From: Actinomadura nitritigenes
GTDB taxonomy: Bacteria; Actinomycetota; Actinomycetes; Streptosporangiales; Streptosporangiaceae
Direction: 5' to 3'
Assembly: GCF_017573545.1 (NCBI RefSeq)
Contig: NZ_JAGEOK010000001.1
Location: 496,001-560,000, forward strand
Length of the DNA stretch: 64,000 nt
The position numbers and the translations under genes were made by a program. Positions 16,716-25,708 of this stretch are shown piece after piece (within the stretch, counting starts at the first letter, position 1; the number at the start of each line of letters is the position of its first letter). The notes under the pieces are model-generated. The model made no database searches, had not been told where the DNA came from, and saw nothing but the letters and a program-made list of their open reading frames with translations.

Positions 16716-17282
16716 ATGAACCCTCCCGCCTTCCAGCGGGCCCTCGACACCCTGCGCGAGATCCTCGACGGGCCGGGCCCGCGGCCCGAGCTCGACCTGG
16801 AGGACATGCCCGCCCCGCAGAGCCTGGCCCCGTACGCCGCGGCCCTGTCCGGGTCGGTCTACCGCGACGACGACACCGAGGTCGCGATGGGCCGGCTGAT
16901 CGTCCTGTACGACCCCGACGGCGCCAAGGGCTGGACGAACGGCTTCCGGATCGTCGCCTACATCCGCGCCGACCTCGAACCCGACATCGCCGCCGACGAG
17001 CTGATCGGCTCCGTCGCCTGGGACTGGCTGCTCGAGGCGCTGGAGCCGGCCGGCTACGCGGGCGTCTCCGGGACGATCACCCGCGCGGTGTCGGAGAGCT
17101 TCGGCGACAAGCGCGACGAGCCGTCCACGACCGAGCTGGAGCTGCGCGCCTCCTGGTCCCCGACCGGCGACGATCTGGCCGGGCACGTCGCGGCCTGGTG
17201 CGAGGTGATGTGCACCACCGCGGGCCTGCCCCCGGCGGGCGTCTCCGCGCTTCCGGACCGGCCGGGCGGCGCGGGCCCCTGA
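16716..17282 (+). CDS. DUF3000 family protein
   Basis: 188 residues spanning the whole DUF3000 family: an LDTLREI start, APYAAALSGSVY, GRLIVLYDPDGAKGWTNGFRIVAYIRADLE and the VAWDWLLEALE segment. No signal peptide or membrane segment. The family is restricted to actinobacteria and its function is unknown. Its place between hemE and ribonuclease D is one I recall from other actinomycetes. ATG 16716 is used; no Shine-Dalgarno is obvious. The gene lies 77 bp before the ribonuclease D gene on the same strand. Confidence 0.9.
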   Translation: MNPPAFQRALDTLREILDGPGPRPELDLEDMPAPQSLAPYAAALSGSVYRDDDTEVAMGRLIVLYDPDGAKGWTNGFRIVAYIRADLEPDIAADELIGSVAWDWLLEALEPAGYAGVSGTITRAVSESFGDKRDEPSTTELELRASWSPTGDDLAGHVAAWCEVMCTTAGLPPAGVSALPDRPGGAGP

Positions 17283-17359
17283 GCCACGCGGGGCCGGCCC
17301 GGCGGAAGCGGGGGTCGTCCCTCCTCGGGAGGTCCTGAGAGCGACGTACGGTAGGGGAC

Positions 17360-18919
17360 GTGAGCACAGCGTCCGGAACCGAGGCGGCGGGGGAGAACAC
17401 GGGAAAAGTGGGAGTGTCCGAAACGCGTGCCACCGGTCCCGACCGGGACTCCGGTGGCGAGGAGCCCGCCGCACGGCCGGCGGGCGCGAAGAAGGCGGGC
17501 AAGGCGGTGCCCGCGGAGTCCGGCACGGCTGAGGAGCAGGCCGGAGCCGGCGGCGGAGCGGCCGGCGCGGTGGTGCCGGGTCCCGCGCCCGGCGCGACGG
17601 CGCCCGGCGGCGGAGCGGCCGGCGCCCCGGCGGCCGGCGTGGTCACCGCGGCGGGCGACGGCTCCGGTGAGATGGCCGCGGGCGAGAACACGGCCGGCGA
17701 CGAGCGGCCCCCGGCCGTGCTGCTGCTGGAGCCGCGCGAGGGCGTCCCCCCGGTCGTGGTCGACGCCGCCGAACTGGAACGCGTCATCGCCGCGTTCGCC
17801 GCGGGCACCGGCCCGGTCGCCGTCGACGCCGAGCGGGCGTCCGGCTACCGGTACGGGCAGCGCGCCTACCTGATCCAGCTGCGCCGCGCGGGCGCCGGCA
17901 CCGCGCTGATCGACCCGATCGCCTGCCCCGACCTGACCGGCCTGGACGCGGCGCTCACCGACGCCGAGATGGTGCTGCACGCCGCCAACCAGGACCTGCC
18001 GTGCCTGGCGGAGGTCGGTCTCGTCCCGAAGCGGCTGTTCGACACCGAGCTGGCGGGCCGGCTGCTCGGCTACCCGCGCGTCGGCCTCGGCTCCATGGTC
18101 GAGAACGTGCTGGGCTTCCTGCTGGAGAAGGGCCACTCCGCCGCCGACTGGTCCACCCGCCCCCTCCCCGAGGACTGGCTGCGCTACGCGGCGCTCGACG
18201 TCGAGCTGCTGGTGGAGCTGCGCGACGCGCTGGAGGCCGAGCTGCGCGACGCCGGGAAGCTCGAGTGGGCGCTGGAGGAGTTCGAGGCGATCCTCGCCAC
18301 GCCGCCGAAGCCGCCGCGCCCCGACCCGTGGCGCCGCACGTCCGGGATCCACCGCGTGCGCAACCGGCGCGCGCTGGCGACCGTCCGCGAGGTGTGGGAG
18401 GCCCGCGACAAGATCGCCCGCGAGCGGGACCTGTCCCCCGGCCGGGTGCTGCAGGACGCGGCGATCGTCGAGCTGGCGCTGAACCCGCCGAAGACGCCCG
18501 CCGACCTGCAGTCGCTGCCCACCATGCGCGGGCGCGGCGCCCGCCGGCACCAGTCGGCGTGGCTGCGCGCGGTGTCGCGGGCCCGCGCGGTGCCCGACCG
18601 GCAGCTGCCCGAGGCGAACCTGCCCGGCGACGGGCCGCCGCCCGCGCACCGCTGGGCCGACCGCGATCCCGAGGCCGCCAAGCGGCTGACCGCCGCCCGC
18701 GCCGTCGTCGCCGCGCTCGCCGACGAGCACTCGATGCCGTCGGAGAACCTGATCCAGCCCGACTTCGTCCGGCGGCTGGCGTGGACGCCGCCGGAGGAGC
18801 CGTCGGCGTCGGCGATCGGCGCCGCGCTGCGCGCGCTCGGCGCGCGGCGCTGGCAGGTCGAGCTGACGGCGCAGCCGATCGCGCGCGCGTTCCTCCGGCT
18901 CGACTTCCCCGGGCCGTGA
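17360..18919 (+). CDS. rnd: Ribonuclease D (3'-5' exoribonuclease)
   Basis: 519 residues. The DEDDy exonuclease domain (about 135-300) shows VAVDAERASGYRYGQRAYLIQL (first acidic motif, with Glu in DAE), HAANQDLPCLAEVG and the YAALDVELLVEL motif with Tyr and Asp. An HRDC domain follows (KIARERDLSPGRVLQDAAIVELA) and a C-terminal helical domain ends the protein. Processes the 3' ends of tRNA and other stable RNA. The first 130 residues are a low-complexity Ala/Gly/Glu region that looks disordered; it may be shorter if translation starts later. GTG 17360 has AGGGG 4 nt upstream and TACGGT 7 nt upstream. Confidence 0.92.
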   Translation: MSTASGTEAAGENTGKVGVSETRATGPDRDSGGEEPAARPAGAKKAGKAVPAESGTAEEQAGAGGGAAGAVVPGPAPGATAPGGGAAGAPAAGVVTAAGDGSGEMAAGENTAGDERPPAVLLLEPREGVPPVVVDAAELERVIAAFAAGTGPVAVDAERASGYRYGQRAYLIQLRRAGAGTALIDPIACPDLTGLDAALTDAEMVLHAANQDLPCLAEVGLVPKRLFDTELAGRLLGYPRVGLGSMVENVLGFLLEKGHSAADWSTRPLPEDWLRYAALDVELLVELRDALEAELRDAGKLEWALEEFEAILATPPKPPRPDPWRRTSGIHRVRNRRALATVREVWEARDKIARERDLSPGRVLQDAAIVELALNPPKTPADLQSLPTMRGRGARRHQSAWLRAVSRARAVPDRQLPEANLPGDGPPPAHRWADRDPEAAKRLTAARAVVAALADEHSMPSENLIQPDFVRRLAWTPPEEPSASAIGAALRALGARRWQVELTAQPIARAFLRLDFPGP

Positions 18920-18942
18920 TCCCGCGCGGATCACGGCCCGGG
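18908..18942 (+). terminator. Terminator hairpin overlapping the rnd stop codon
   Basis: CCCGGGCCGTGATCC (18908-18922) pairs perfectly with GGATCACGGCCCGGG (18928-18942), 15 bp with a 5-nt loop. The TGA stop of rnd is inside the left arm, so termination would follow directly on the end of translation. Confidence 0.65.
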
Positions 18943-19044
18943 TCACCGGGCGGATGATCGCCGCACCCGCATGTGACGTGCGTCTCGTCGGGTGAGGTGA
19001 CGGGATCGGGTCTTGCGGGGGGCGCCGCGGAGGCACACACTGGC

Positions 19045-19063
19045 TTAGGTTAGGTTTGCCTAA
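19045..19063 (+). promoter_or_regulatory. DtxR/IdeR-type iron box upstream of efeU
   Basis: TTAGGTTAGGTTTGCCTAA matches 16 of 19 positions of the DtxR/IdeR operator consensus TTAGGTTAGGCTAACCTAA. It lies 29 bp before the ATG of the iron permease gene. Repression by Fe(II)-IdeR is therefore expected. GGAGGAGG follows as the ribosome-binding site. Confidence 0.8.
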
Positions 19064-19092
19064 ACCATCCGTGTCTCTGGAGGAGGTCAGCG

Positions 19093-19962
19093 ATGCTCCT
19101 GGGCAACTTCCTCATCGGAATGCGCGAGGGACTGGAGGCCGCCCTGGTCGTCAGCATCCTCATCGCCTATCTGGTGAAGACCGGCAACCGCCGGGCCCTC
19201 GTTCCCGTCTGGACGGGCATCGCGATCGCGGTCGCCCTCGCCGCCGGGTTCGGCATCGCGCTCACCGCGGCGTCCTCGGAGATGCAGTTCAAGACCCAGG
19301 AGCTGTTCGGCGGCGTGCTGTCGATCGTCGCGGTGTGCCTCGTCACCTGGATGGTCTTCTGGATGCGCAAGACCGCCCGGTTCATGAAGAAGGAGCTGGA
19401 GGGCAGGCTCGAAGGGGCGCTGAACGTCGGGCCGCTGGCGCTCGCCGCCGTCGCGCTGCTGTCGGTCGGCCGCGAGGGCATCGAGACCGTGCTGTTCCTG
19501 TGGACGAACATCCAGAGCTCGTCCGGCGGCTCCACCCAGCCGATCATCGGCGCGGCCCTCGGCCTGGTCGTCGCGATCGTGCTCGGCTACCTGCTCTACC
19601 GCGGCGGCCTCAAGATCAACCTGGGCCGGTTCTTCACGTGGACGGGCGGCGCGCTGATCGTCGTCGCGGCGGGAGTGTTCGGCTACGGCTTCCACGACCT
19701 GCAGGAGGCCGACGTGCTGCCCGGCCTGAACGCGGTCGCGCTCGAACCGCACGTGTTCTTCGACAAGCTCGGCACCCCCGGCGACTGGCTCCAGACCGTC
19801 CTGCAGGGCGTGCTGAACGTCACCCCCCAGATCACCTGGCTCCAGCTGGTCATGTGGGCGGTCTACCTGGTGCCGGTGATGGCGCTGTTCCTGCGCAAGC
19901 CCGGCCCGACCCGGCCGGCCCCCGCCCCGAAGAAGACCGTCGAGCCCGCCCCCAGCTCCTGA
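19093..19962 (+). CDS. efeU: FTR1-family high-affinity iron permease
   Basis: 289-residue integral membrane protein with seven predicted helices. Two REGxE iron-binding motifs are present: REGLEA (residues 11-16) in the first helix and REGIET in the fourth. Typical EfeU/FTR1 length. It transports iron across the cytoplasmic membrane, normally with the periplasmic partners EfeO and the peroxidase EfeB. Neither follows here; the next gene is unrelated and on the other strand, so this is an isolated copy. The iron box at 19045-19063 indicates iron-dependent repression. Confidence 0.93.
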   Translation: MLLGNFLIGMREGLEAALVVSILIAYLVKTGNRRALVPVWTGIAIAVALAAGFGIALTAASSEMQFKTQELFGGVLSIVAVCLVTWMVFWMRKTARFMKKELEGRLEGALNVGPLALAAVALLSVGREGIETVLFLWTNIQSSSGGSTQPIIGAALGLVVAIVLGYLLYRGGLKINLGRFFTWTGGALIVVAAGVFGYGFHDLQEADVLPGLNAVALEPHVFFDKLGTPGDWLQTVLQGVLNVTPQITWLQLVMWAVYLVPVMALFLRKPGPTRPAPAPKKTVEPAPSS

Positions 19963-19989
19963 CCGGCCCGAGGTCCCGACCGGCGCCGG

Positions 19990-20352
19990 CTAGAGGTCGG
20001 GCAGCGGGTCGCGGGGCAGGGTGTCGCGGGCGAAGACCTCGCTGTCGGCGGCGTTGACGACCGGGACGTACTCGTCGTCCACCTCGAACGCGGCGCCGCC
20101 GAACTCGAAGGACGCGCCCGCGCCGGTCTCCACCGGGCCGATCCGGGTGCCGCGCGGGTAGGCGCCCCAGATGCTCTTCGGCGTGCTGCGCCCCAGCGGA
20201 CCGGTCGAGATCACGGCGACCTGGTCGTCGGTGACGACGAAGATGAACCCCGCCCCGCCGCCGTAGGACCTCGCGGGGAAGATGTAGCGGATCTCGCCGT
20301 CGGTACCGAGGAACTCGCGGCAACGCTCGCGCAGCGGACGTGGCACGGGCAT
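19990..20352 (-). CDS. Hypothetical protein
   Basis: 120 residues, not recognised. No signal peptide or membrane helix. The middle ([32 protein letters not shown]) reads as consecutive beta strands followed by a RGTRIGPVE turn, which suggests a PH-like or small beta-barrel fold; that is inference only. ATG 20352 is used; an in-frame opening 51 bp upstream is possible. It converges on efeU with 27 bp between stops. The 97 bp between its start and the next gene's end show no clear signal. Confidence 0.6.
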   Translation of the reverse strand: MPVPRPLRERCREFLGTDGEIRYIFPARSYGGGAGFIFVVTDDQVAVISTGPLGRSTPKSIWGAYPRGTRIGPVETGAGASFEFGGAAFEVDDEYVPVVNAADSEVFARDTLPRDPLPDL

Positions 20353-20449
20353 GGCTGTGCGGGCACCTCCCGGGAGGACGTCGTCGGCGCCCCCATCATG
20401 CACCGGTTCGCCGAATCGAGGCCAGAGCCGATTCCGGATCGGAGCCCCG

Positions 20450-21640
20450 TCACACCGCGGCCAGCGCGACCGTCGGCGACAGCCGTGCCGCCCGCACCGC
20501 CGGGTACAGGCCCGCGACCGTGCCGATCAGCAGCGTCGCGCCGAGCGCGCCGGCGGGCGCCCACCCCGGCAGGACCGACGGCCAGCCCCTCGCCGCCGCG
20601 AACCCGGCGGTCACCGCGGCGCCGAGCAGCACGCCCGCCGCTCCGCCGGACGCCGACAGCAGCAGCGACTCGGCGAGGAACTGCGTCCGCACCTGGCCGC
20701 GGGTGGCGCCGAGCGAGCGGCGCAGCCCGATCTCGCGGCGCCGCTCCAGCACCGACACCACCATCGTGTTCGCCACCCCGACGCCGCCGACCAGCAGCGC
20801 CACCGCGCCGAGCCCGAGCAGCAGCCCGGTGAACGCGCCCGCCGCCTCCGCCTTCGCCCGCAGCGCGTCCGACGGCCGGGCGACCTCGACCTCCTCGGGG
20901 TGCTCCGGGTTCACGGTGCGGGCCAGGACGTCCCGCACACCGTTCACCGACGCGTCGGTGGACCGCTCGTAGATCGTCGTCGGATGCCCGTCGAAGCCGA
21001 GGTGGCGTTCCGCGGCGTCCCAGCCGACGAGCGCGGACCGGTCGATCTCCGGCGCCAGTTCCGCGGGCCGCAGCACGCCCAGCACGACGAACCAGCGGCC
21101 GCCGGCGAAGACCCGGCCGCCCGCCGCGTCGACGCCGAGCCGCCGCGCCGCCTCGGAGCCGAGCACCATGCCGGGATACCGCTCGGTCGCCGCGTTCAGC
21201 CACCGGCCGCTCGCGGTGCCGGCGCCGAGCGTCGCGAGGAGGTCCGGCGAGGCCGCCTGCACCGCGATGCCCTGCGTCACCTCCGCCGGGATCCGGTCGG
21301 TGCGGCGCACCGTCGCGTCCACCGACCCGGTCGCGCCGACCCCGGTGACCGGGCCGATCCGCCGCACCATCTCCGGCGCGGTCTCCGGCAGTTCCGCCCG
21401 GTCGCCGAACAGCGTGCTGCCCGGCTTCGCCGTCAGCAGGTTCGTGCCGAGCCGGTCCAGGCGCCGCAGCAGGTCCTCCCTGCTCGACGACGAGATCCCG
21501 ACGACCGCGACCATCGTCGCGATCCCGATCGCGATGCCGAGCGCCGACAGCACCGCCCGCGCCGGACGCGTCCGCAGCCCCGCGAGCCCGGTCCGCACGA
21601 CGTCCCGCGGCCCGAGCCGCGCCGGGGCGAGCCCGCTCAT
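20450..21640 (-). CDS. MacB/FtsX-type ABC transporter permease
   Basis: 396 residues with the classic MacB-like topology. One N-terminal membrane helix ([30 protein letters not shown]) is followed by a large extracytoplasmic domain (about 65-250). Three C-terminal helices form the FtsX domain, with [29 protein letters not shown] coupling to the ATPase. Such transporters extrude peptides, antibiotics or lipoproteins by mechanotransmission. Last gene of the four-gene operon; its ATG overlaps the stop of the ATPase gene by 4 bp. Confidence 0.9.
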   Translation of the reverse strand: MSGLAPARLGPRDVVRTGLAGLRTRPARAVLSALGIAIGIATMVAVVGISSSSREDLLRRLDRLGTNLLTAKPGSTLFGDRAELPETAPEMVRRIGPVTGVGATGSVDATVRRTDRIPAEVTQGIAVQAASPDLLATLGAGTASGRWLNAATERYPGMVLGSEAARRLGVDAAGGRVFAGGRWFVVLGVLRPAELAPEIDRSALVGWDAAERHLGFDGHPTTIYERSTDASVNGVRDVLARTVNPEHPEEVEVARPSDALRAKAEAAGAFTGLLLGLGAVALLVGGVGVANTMVVSVLERRREIGLRRSLGATRGQVRTQFLAESLLLSASGGAAGVLLGAAVTAGFAAARGWPSVLPGWAPAGALGATLLIGTVAGLYPAVRAARLSPTVALAAV

Positions 21641-22347
21641 CGGCTCCTCGCCCCCGCCCGCTCGTCCTCGACGACCAGCCCGTCCCGGACCCGCACCCGC
21701 CGCGGCGCGCGAGCCGCGACGTCCAGGTCGTGCGTGATGATCGCGACGGTGGTGCCGGCCCGGTTCAGCTCGTCCAGCAGCGCCAGCACCCCGGTCCCGG
21801 CCGCCGTGTCGAGGTTGCCGGTCGGCTCGTCGGCCAGCAGCAGGTCCGGCCCGCCGGCCACCGCGCGCGCCACCGCGACCCGCTGCTGCTCGCCGCCCGA
21901 CAGCTGGTGCGGCCGGTGCCCCGTCCGCTCGCCGAGCCCCACCCGTTCCAGCGCCTCCCGCGCGCGCTTGCGCCGCTCCTTCAGGCTCGCCCCGCTGTAG
22001 AGCAGCCCGTCGGCCACGTTGTCGAGGGCGCTGGCGCCCGGCGCGAGATGGAACTGCTGGAAGACGAACCCGATGTGCCGCGCCCGCAGCGCCGACAGCT
22101 CCCGGTCGCTCAGCCGCGCCACGTCATGGCCGGCCACCCTCACCAGGCCCGCCGTCGGCCGGTCCAGCGTCCCGATCATGTGCAGCAGCGTCGACTTCCC
22201 CGACCCGGACGGCCCGACGATCGCCACCAGCTCCCCCGTCCCGATCACCAGGTCCACGCCGCGCAGCGCCGCGACGCTCCCGTACTCCTTCGTCACCCCG
22301 GCCAGCTCCACGATCGCGTCGCCGGCCACACCGTCTCCGAGCCTCAT
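21637..22347 (-). CDS. MacB-like ABC transporter ATP-binding protein
   Basis: 236-residue ATPase of the LolD/MacB group: Walker [11 protein letters not shown]-loop [11 protein letters not shown], signature [14 protein letters not shown], Walker [13 protein letters not shown] and switch ITHD. It partners the permease encoded directly downstream. ATG 22347 overlaps the adaptor gene stop by 4 bp; the frame is open far upstream but that part has no similarity. Confidence 0.94.
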   Translation of the reverse strand: MRLGDGVAGDAIVELAGVTKEYGSVAALRGVDLVIGTGELVAIVGPSGSGKSTLLHMIGTLDRPTAGLVRVAGHDVARLSDRELSALRARHIGFVFQQFHLAPGASALDNVADGLLYSGASLKERRKRAREALERVGLGERTGHRPHQLSGGEQQRVAVARAVAGGPDLLLADEPTGNLDTAAGTGVLALLDELNRAGTTVAIITHDLDVAARAPRRVRVRDGLVVEDERAGARSR

Positions 22348-23390
22348 TCGGCCGGCACCCCCACCCGGACGCCCTCGCGGACGCCGTCGCCCGCCACCTC
22401 GACGCGCCCGCCGCCGAACGCCCCCGTCCGCACCGGGACGAGCCGCCGCCGCGCCCCGTCCACGACCTCCAGCCCGAAGCCGCCCTCCTTGAGCGCCAGC
22501 AGCGCCTCCACCGGCACCGACAGCACGTCCTTCCGCCGCTCGCTCTCCAGCTCGACGCCGACCGGCGCCTCGTCGAGCCGGCCCGTCCCCTCGCCGCCCA
22601 GCGACACGTCGACGCCCACGGTGGTCTTCTGGTCCTGCCCCGACCCGGTCGTCTCGGCGACGCTCCCGACCTTCGCGACCGTCCCGTCCACGGTCCTCCC
22701 GCCGGGCAGCTCGACCCGCACCTTCTCCCCCACGCGCGCCATGTCCTGCTTGTCGGCGTCCAGGTCGATGTGCACGACCCGCCGCGTCCCGGCGACCGTC
22801 AGCACCGGCTGCCCCTGCACGGCCCGCTTCCCCTCCGGCGCCTTCACCTCCTTCACCCGCACGGCGCCCGCGAGGAAGACCACCTGACCGGGCGAGACCG
22901 TGCCGGTCCGATCGAGGCCCCGGTCGTCCTGCCACTCCTCCACCGCGGCCTCGGTCGCGCCGGTGAAGTCGCCGTCCACGGTCATCCCGCCGTACCCGAG
23001 GGCCCGCAGGTTCTCCTCCAGCTCCCGGACGTCCTTGCCCGAGTCGCCCTCCATGAGGACCCGGTACATCGGCACGCCCCCGTACATCAGGGTGACCGGA
23101 TCACCCGCGACCCGCAGCAGCGTCCCGCCCCTCCGGACCGTCGCGCCCTGTTCCGGCGCCCACGTCACGATCCCGGACGTCCCCGCCCACACCTCGCGCT
23201 CGTCGCCGTAGGTGAGCTTCCCGTCCACCTTCTCGGTGTCCACGAGGTCGCCCCTGGTCACGGCCGCCGTGCCGAGCCGCGCCGCCGGCGGCTCCGCGCC
23301 CCTCCCGTCGCCGGACGTCCAGGCGAGCGCTCCCCCGCCGGCCGCCACCACGACGGCCGCGGCCCCGCCCGCCGCCACGGCGCGCCTCAC
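22344..23390 (-). CDS. Periplasmic adaptor (membrane-fusion-like) protein with peptidoglycan-binding domain
   Basis: 348 residues. An N-terminal membrane anchor (about 4-22) is followed by a barrel/lipoyl-like part, DKLTYGDEREVWAGTSG-like strands and a peptidoglycan-binding type 1 repeat (DSGKDVRELEENLRALGYG through FTGATEAAVEEWQDDRGL). HlyD-like strands resume, including KVRVELPGGRTVDGTVAKV. This arrangement is typical of actinobacterial adaptors paired with MacB-like transporters. It probably contacts the cell wall and the permease. GTG 23390 overlaps the lipoprotein gene stop by 4 bp. Confidence 0.82.
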   Translation of the reverse strand: MRRAVAAGGAAAVVVAAGGGALAWTSGDGRGAEPPAARLGTAAVTRGDLVDTEKVDGKLTYGDEREVWAGTSGIVTWAPEQGATVRRGGTLLRVAGDPVTLMYGGVPMYRVLMEGDSGKDVRELEENLRALGYGGMTVDGDFTGATEAAVEEWQDDRGLDRTGTVSPGQVVFLAGAVRVKEVKAPEGKRAVQGQPVLTVAGTRRVVHIDLDADKQDMARVGEKVRVELPGGRTVDGTVAKVGSVAETTGSGQDQKTTVGVDVSLGGEGTGRLDEAPVGVELESERRKDVLSVPVEALLALKEGGFGLEVVDGARRRLVPVRTGAFGGGRVEVAGDGVREGVRVGVPAE

Positions 23391-23893
23391 TTCCCCGACC
23401 CCGGGACGAGGGCCTTGCACGCTTCCCGCGCCTTCTTCACGGCCTCCGGGTCGACCTTCCCCGTCGGGATCTGGATCGTCCCGTCGGGGTCCGGGTCCTT
23501 CACGTCGATCCCGTGTTCCCGCATGCATTGCGCGAACTTCACGTACTGGTCGCGCACCTTCGGGTCCTTCAGATCGGGCATCTTCCCGCCCGCCTGCAGC
23601 CACGACTGGCATTCCTTCATCGCCGCCTGGAGCTTCTCCCGGCCGGCGCCCTTCCCGATCCGCATCGTCTCCGCGTGCCCGCTCCCGGGGTCCGGGACGT
23701 CCACCCCGTTCTGCCGCATGCACTGCGCGAACTTCAACTGCGCGTCCTCCGGGCTCAGCGACCGGCTGGGCGACGCGGACGCCTTCGCCGCAGCGCCCCC
23801 GGCACTCGCGACCCCGTCCCCGTCCCCGCCGCCCCCGCACGCCACCGCCCCGAACAGAACGGCCCCGGCCACCACGATCACCCGAATCCCCAT
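23387..23893 (-). CDS. Lipoprotein with two cysteine-containing repeats, first gene of exporter operon
   Basis: 168 residues. Lipobox AVLFGAVAC-GGG places the lipidated cysteine near 19. Two copies of a motif follow: LKFAQCMRQNGVDVPDPG and VKFAQCMREHGIDVKDPD, each with one downstream Cys (KECQSW, REACKA), so two disulfide-stabilised helical units are likely. Short lipoproteins of this type precede adaptor-ATPase-permease genes in many actinobacteria; their role is not established. GGAGAGG lies before ATG 23893. The 115-bp region 23894-24008 upstream should hold the operon promoter; no convincing boxes were found. Confidence 0.78.
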   Translation of the reverse strand: MGIRVIVVAGAVLFGAVACGGGGDGDGVASAGGAAAKASASPSRSLSPEDAQLKFAQCMRQNGVDVPDPGSGHAETMRIGKGAGREKLQAAMKECQSWLQAGGKMPDLKDPKVRDQYVKFAQCMREHGIDVKDPDPDGTIQIPTGKVDPEAVKKAREACKALVPGSGK

Positions 23894-24008
23894 GCCCGCC
23901 TCTCCGCCGGGCCACCCGGCCCAGCGGCACCCACCAAACCCACCCCCGCGTTAAACGTGCATTAGGCGGCATGGGAAGCGAGGTGGGTGCGCGGCTTGGG
24001 TGGGGCGG

Positions 24009-24401
24009 CTAATGGTGGCAGACGGTCTCCAAAGTGACGCCGTCGTGACCTTCCCAGAAGGTGGCGTAGTAGGTGGGGCCGTACTGCGGGAACTCCTGGG
24101 GCTCATAGAGCACGTTCGCGCCCCGCTTGACCGCCCACTCGTGCAGACGGTCGACCTCCTCTCGAGTCTTCACCATGAAAGCGAGGTGCTGGAGACCCGG
24201 ACGGTGGCGCGAGTAGTCGCCGTCCTCCAATGCCGGATAGAAGAACAGATACGTGCCTGGCTTGCCGCCCGCCGGACGGTAGGAGAACTCCTCCTCGGTG
24301 GCGAAGAAGGTTTCGAAGCCGACCAGGGGCATTAACTCGTCGTAGTACGCCTTGGCTTGGCCAAGGTCCCGGACATTTACGCCAAGGTGGCCTAGGGGCA
24401 T
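24009..24401 (-). CDS. VOC-fold (glyoxalase/bleomycin resistance-like) protein
   Basis: 130 residues forming two beta-alpha-beta-beta-beta units. The start MPLGHLGVNVRDLGQAKAYYDELMPLVGFE has the first metal-ligand histidine (His5); the second unit opens with LQHLAFMVKTREEVDRLHEW, and YATFWEGHDGVTLETV supplies the terminal acid. Likely a metal-dependent lyase, isomerase or dioxygenase-fold protein; the substrate cannot be told. ATG 24401 fits the family start; the frame is open to 24458. It lies 60 bp downstream of the serine hydrolase gene on the same strand. Confidence 0.8.
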   Translation of the reverse strand: MPLGHLGVNVRDLGQAKAYYDELMPLVGFETFFATEEEFSYRPAGGKPGTYLFFYPALEDGDYSRHRPGLQHLAFMVKTREEVDRLHEWAVKRGANVLYEPQEFPQYGPTYYATFWEGHDGVTLETVCHH

Positions 24402-24461
24402 CCGTCGATCGTAGTCGCCGCCCTTGCTCACCCACACGATCGCCCCATTTCGAAACACGCC

Positions 24462-25592
24462 CTAGCCGACGCGGCAGAGTTCCTGCTCGGCGATGGAGAG
24501 CGTTTGCCGGCGCAGCGCGGGCTGCAGGGAGTTGGTGTTCATGAGCAGCGCGACGCGGCGATGGCCGCGCTGCATCACGCTGGAGGTGTATCCGTCGATG
24601 TCTCCGAGAGAGCCGTAGGCGGTTCCGCACGGAGTCGAGATGATCGTCAGGCCGAGGCCGTAGCCAACGCCGGGCATTCCGACGGCGGCGAAGAACGCAT
24701 CGGCTCCCGGCGTGGGCCGCTTCATCTCTGCGAGCAGGTGCCGCGAGACGAGCCGCCCGCCGAGCAGCGCTCCAAGGAACCGGTCGACGTCGTCGCCCGT
24801 CGACACCATCGCGGCCGCCGCCCCGGCCGCGGCGGCGCTCGTCCGGGTGGTCGCGTCGAGTGCGGGACCGGAACGGGGCGGCAGCGGAGCGGCGAAGACG
24901 TAGCCGCGTGCCTGACGGGGTGCGACCGTCGTCGCGGTGGGGAAGGACGTGCTCGTCAGGTGGAGGGCGCGGATCAGGCGAGTCCGCACCTCGTCCTGGA
25001 TCGTGTGGCCGGTGACCTGGCGAACGATCTCGCCGAGGACGATGTAGTTGGTGCTGGAGTAGAAGAAGCCGGTCCCAGGCGTGAAGTAGGGCGGATGCCC
25101 CGCGCCCAGAGCGATGAGCTGCGCGGGCGTGTACGCGGCCCCGGGGTCGAAGCGAGGATCGGCCGAGTAGTCGAAGAGTCCGCTGGCGTGGTCGAGCAGG
25201 TCCCGCACGGTGATGAGGTCGGCGTGCGGGACCGGTTCGGGCAGGAGCCCCGCGATCGGCTGGTCGAGGGCGAGCCGGTGCTCCGCGACCAGCTGCACCA
25301 CCACCGCGGCCACGAAGGTCTTGGTGATCGAGGCGATCCGGAACCGGTCGTCGGGTCGCATCGCCCGGCCCGCGGGGATGTCCGCGAGGCCGGCGGCCAT
25401 CCGCCGCACCGGCCGCCCGTCGTGGCTCGTGACCGCGGCCACGCCGGGCACGCCGTCGACGTCGACGAGATTCCGGATCTCCGTCCGCAAGGGGGCATCG
25501 CGGGACGGGTCACTCGTCGCGTGCGCCGGCGACGAGGCGGCGACCCCGATCACCGCGGCGACGGCCAGGGCGGCACAGCGCTTCATCCACAT
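24462..25592 (-). CDS. Secreted serine hydrolase (class C beta-lactamase / DD-peptidase fold)
   Basis: 376 residues with a Sec signal peptide (cleavage near PAHA, 22-25). The nucleophile motif SITK (Ser88-Lys91) is intact. The second motif reads YSS (178-180) where YxN is usual; a YSS-TN form occurs in some actinobacterial members. The third box, usually H-x-G before PGY, reads YGSLGDIDGYTS, so serine replaces the histidine. It could be a D-alanyl-D-alanine carboxypeptidase, esterase or beta-lactamase-like enzyme; activity is uncertain. Same direction as the AraC gene 116 bp upstream. Confidence 0.82.
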   Translation of the reverse strand: MWMKRCAALAVAAVIGVAASSPAHATSDPSRDAPLRTEIRNLVDVDGVPGVAAVTSHDGRPVRRMAAGLADIPAGRAMRPDDRFRIASITKTFVAAVVVQLVAEHRLALDQPIAGLLPEPVPHADLITVRDLLDHASGLFDYSADPRFDPGAAYTPAQLIALGAGHPPYFTPGTGFFYSSTNYIVLGEIVRQVTGHTIQDEVRTRLIRALHLTSTSFPTATTVAPRQARGYVFAAPLPPRSGPALDATTRTSAAAAGAAAAMVSTGDDVDRFLGALLGGRLVSRHLLAEMKRPTPGADAFFAAVGMPGVGYGLGLTIISTPCGTAYGSLGDIDGYTSSVMQRGHRRVALLMNTNSLQPALRRQTLSIAEQELCRVG

Positions 25593-25708
25593 GAGCGTTC
25601 TCCTTCATGACCAGGCATGGCCGCCACCATCGCAACCGCACCGCCGGCCGTCTTGGAGAAATGTCCGCTCCCGCGGTCAACGCCGCCGCACCCGGGCTCG
25701 CGGGACGG

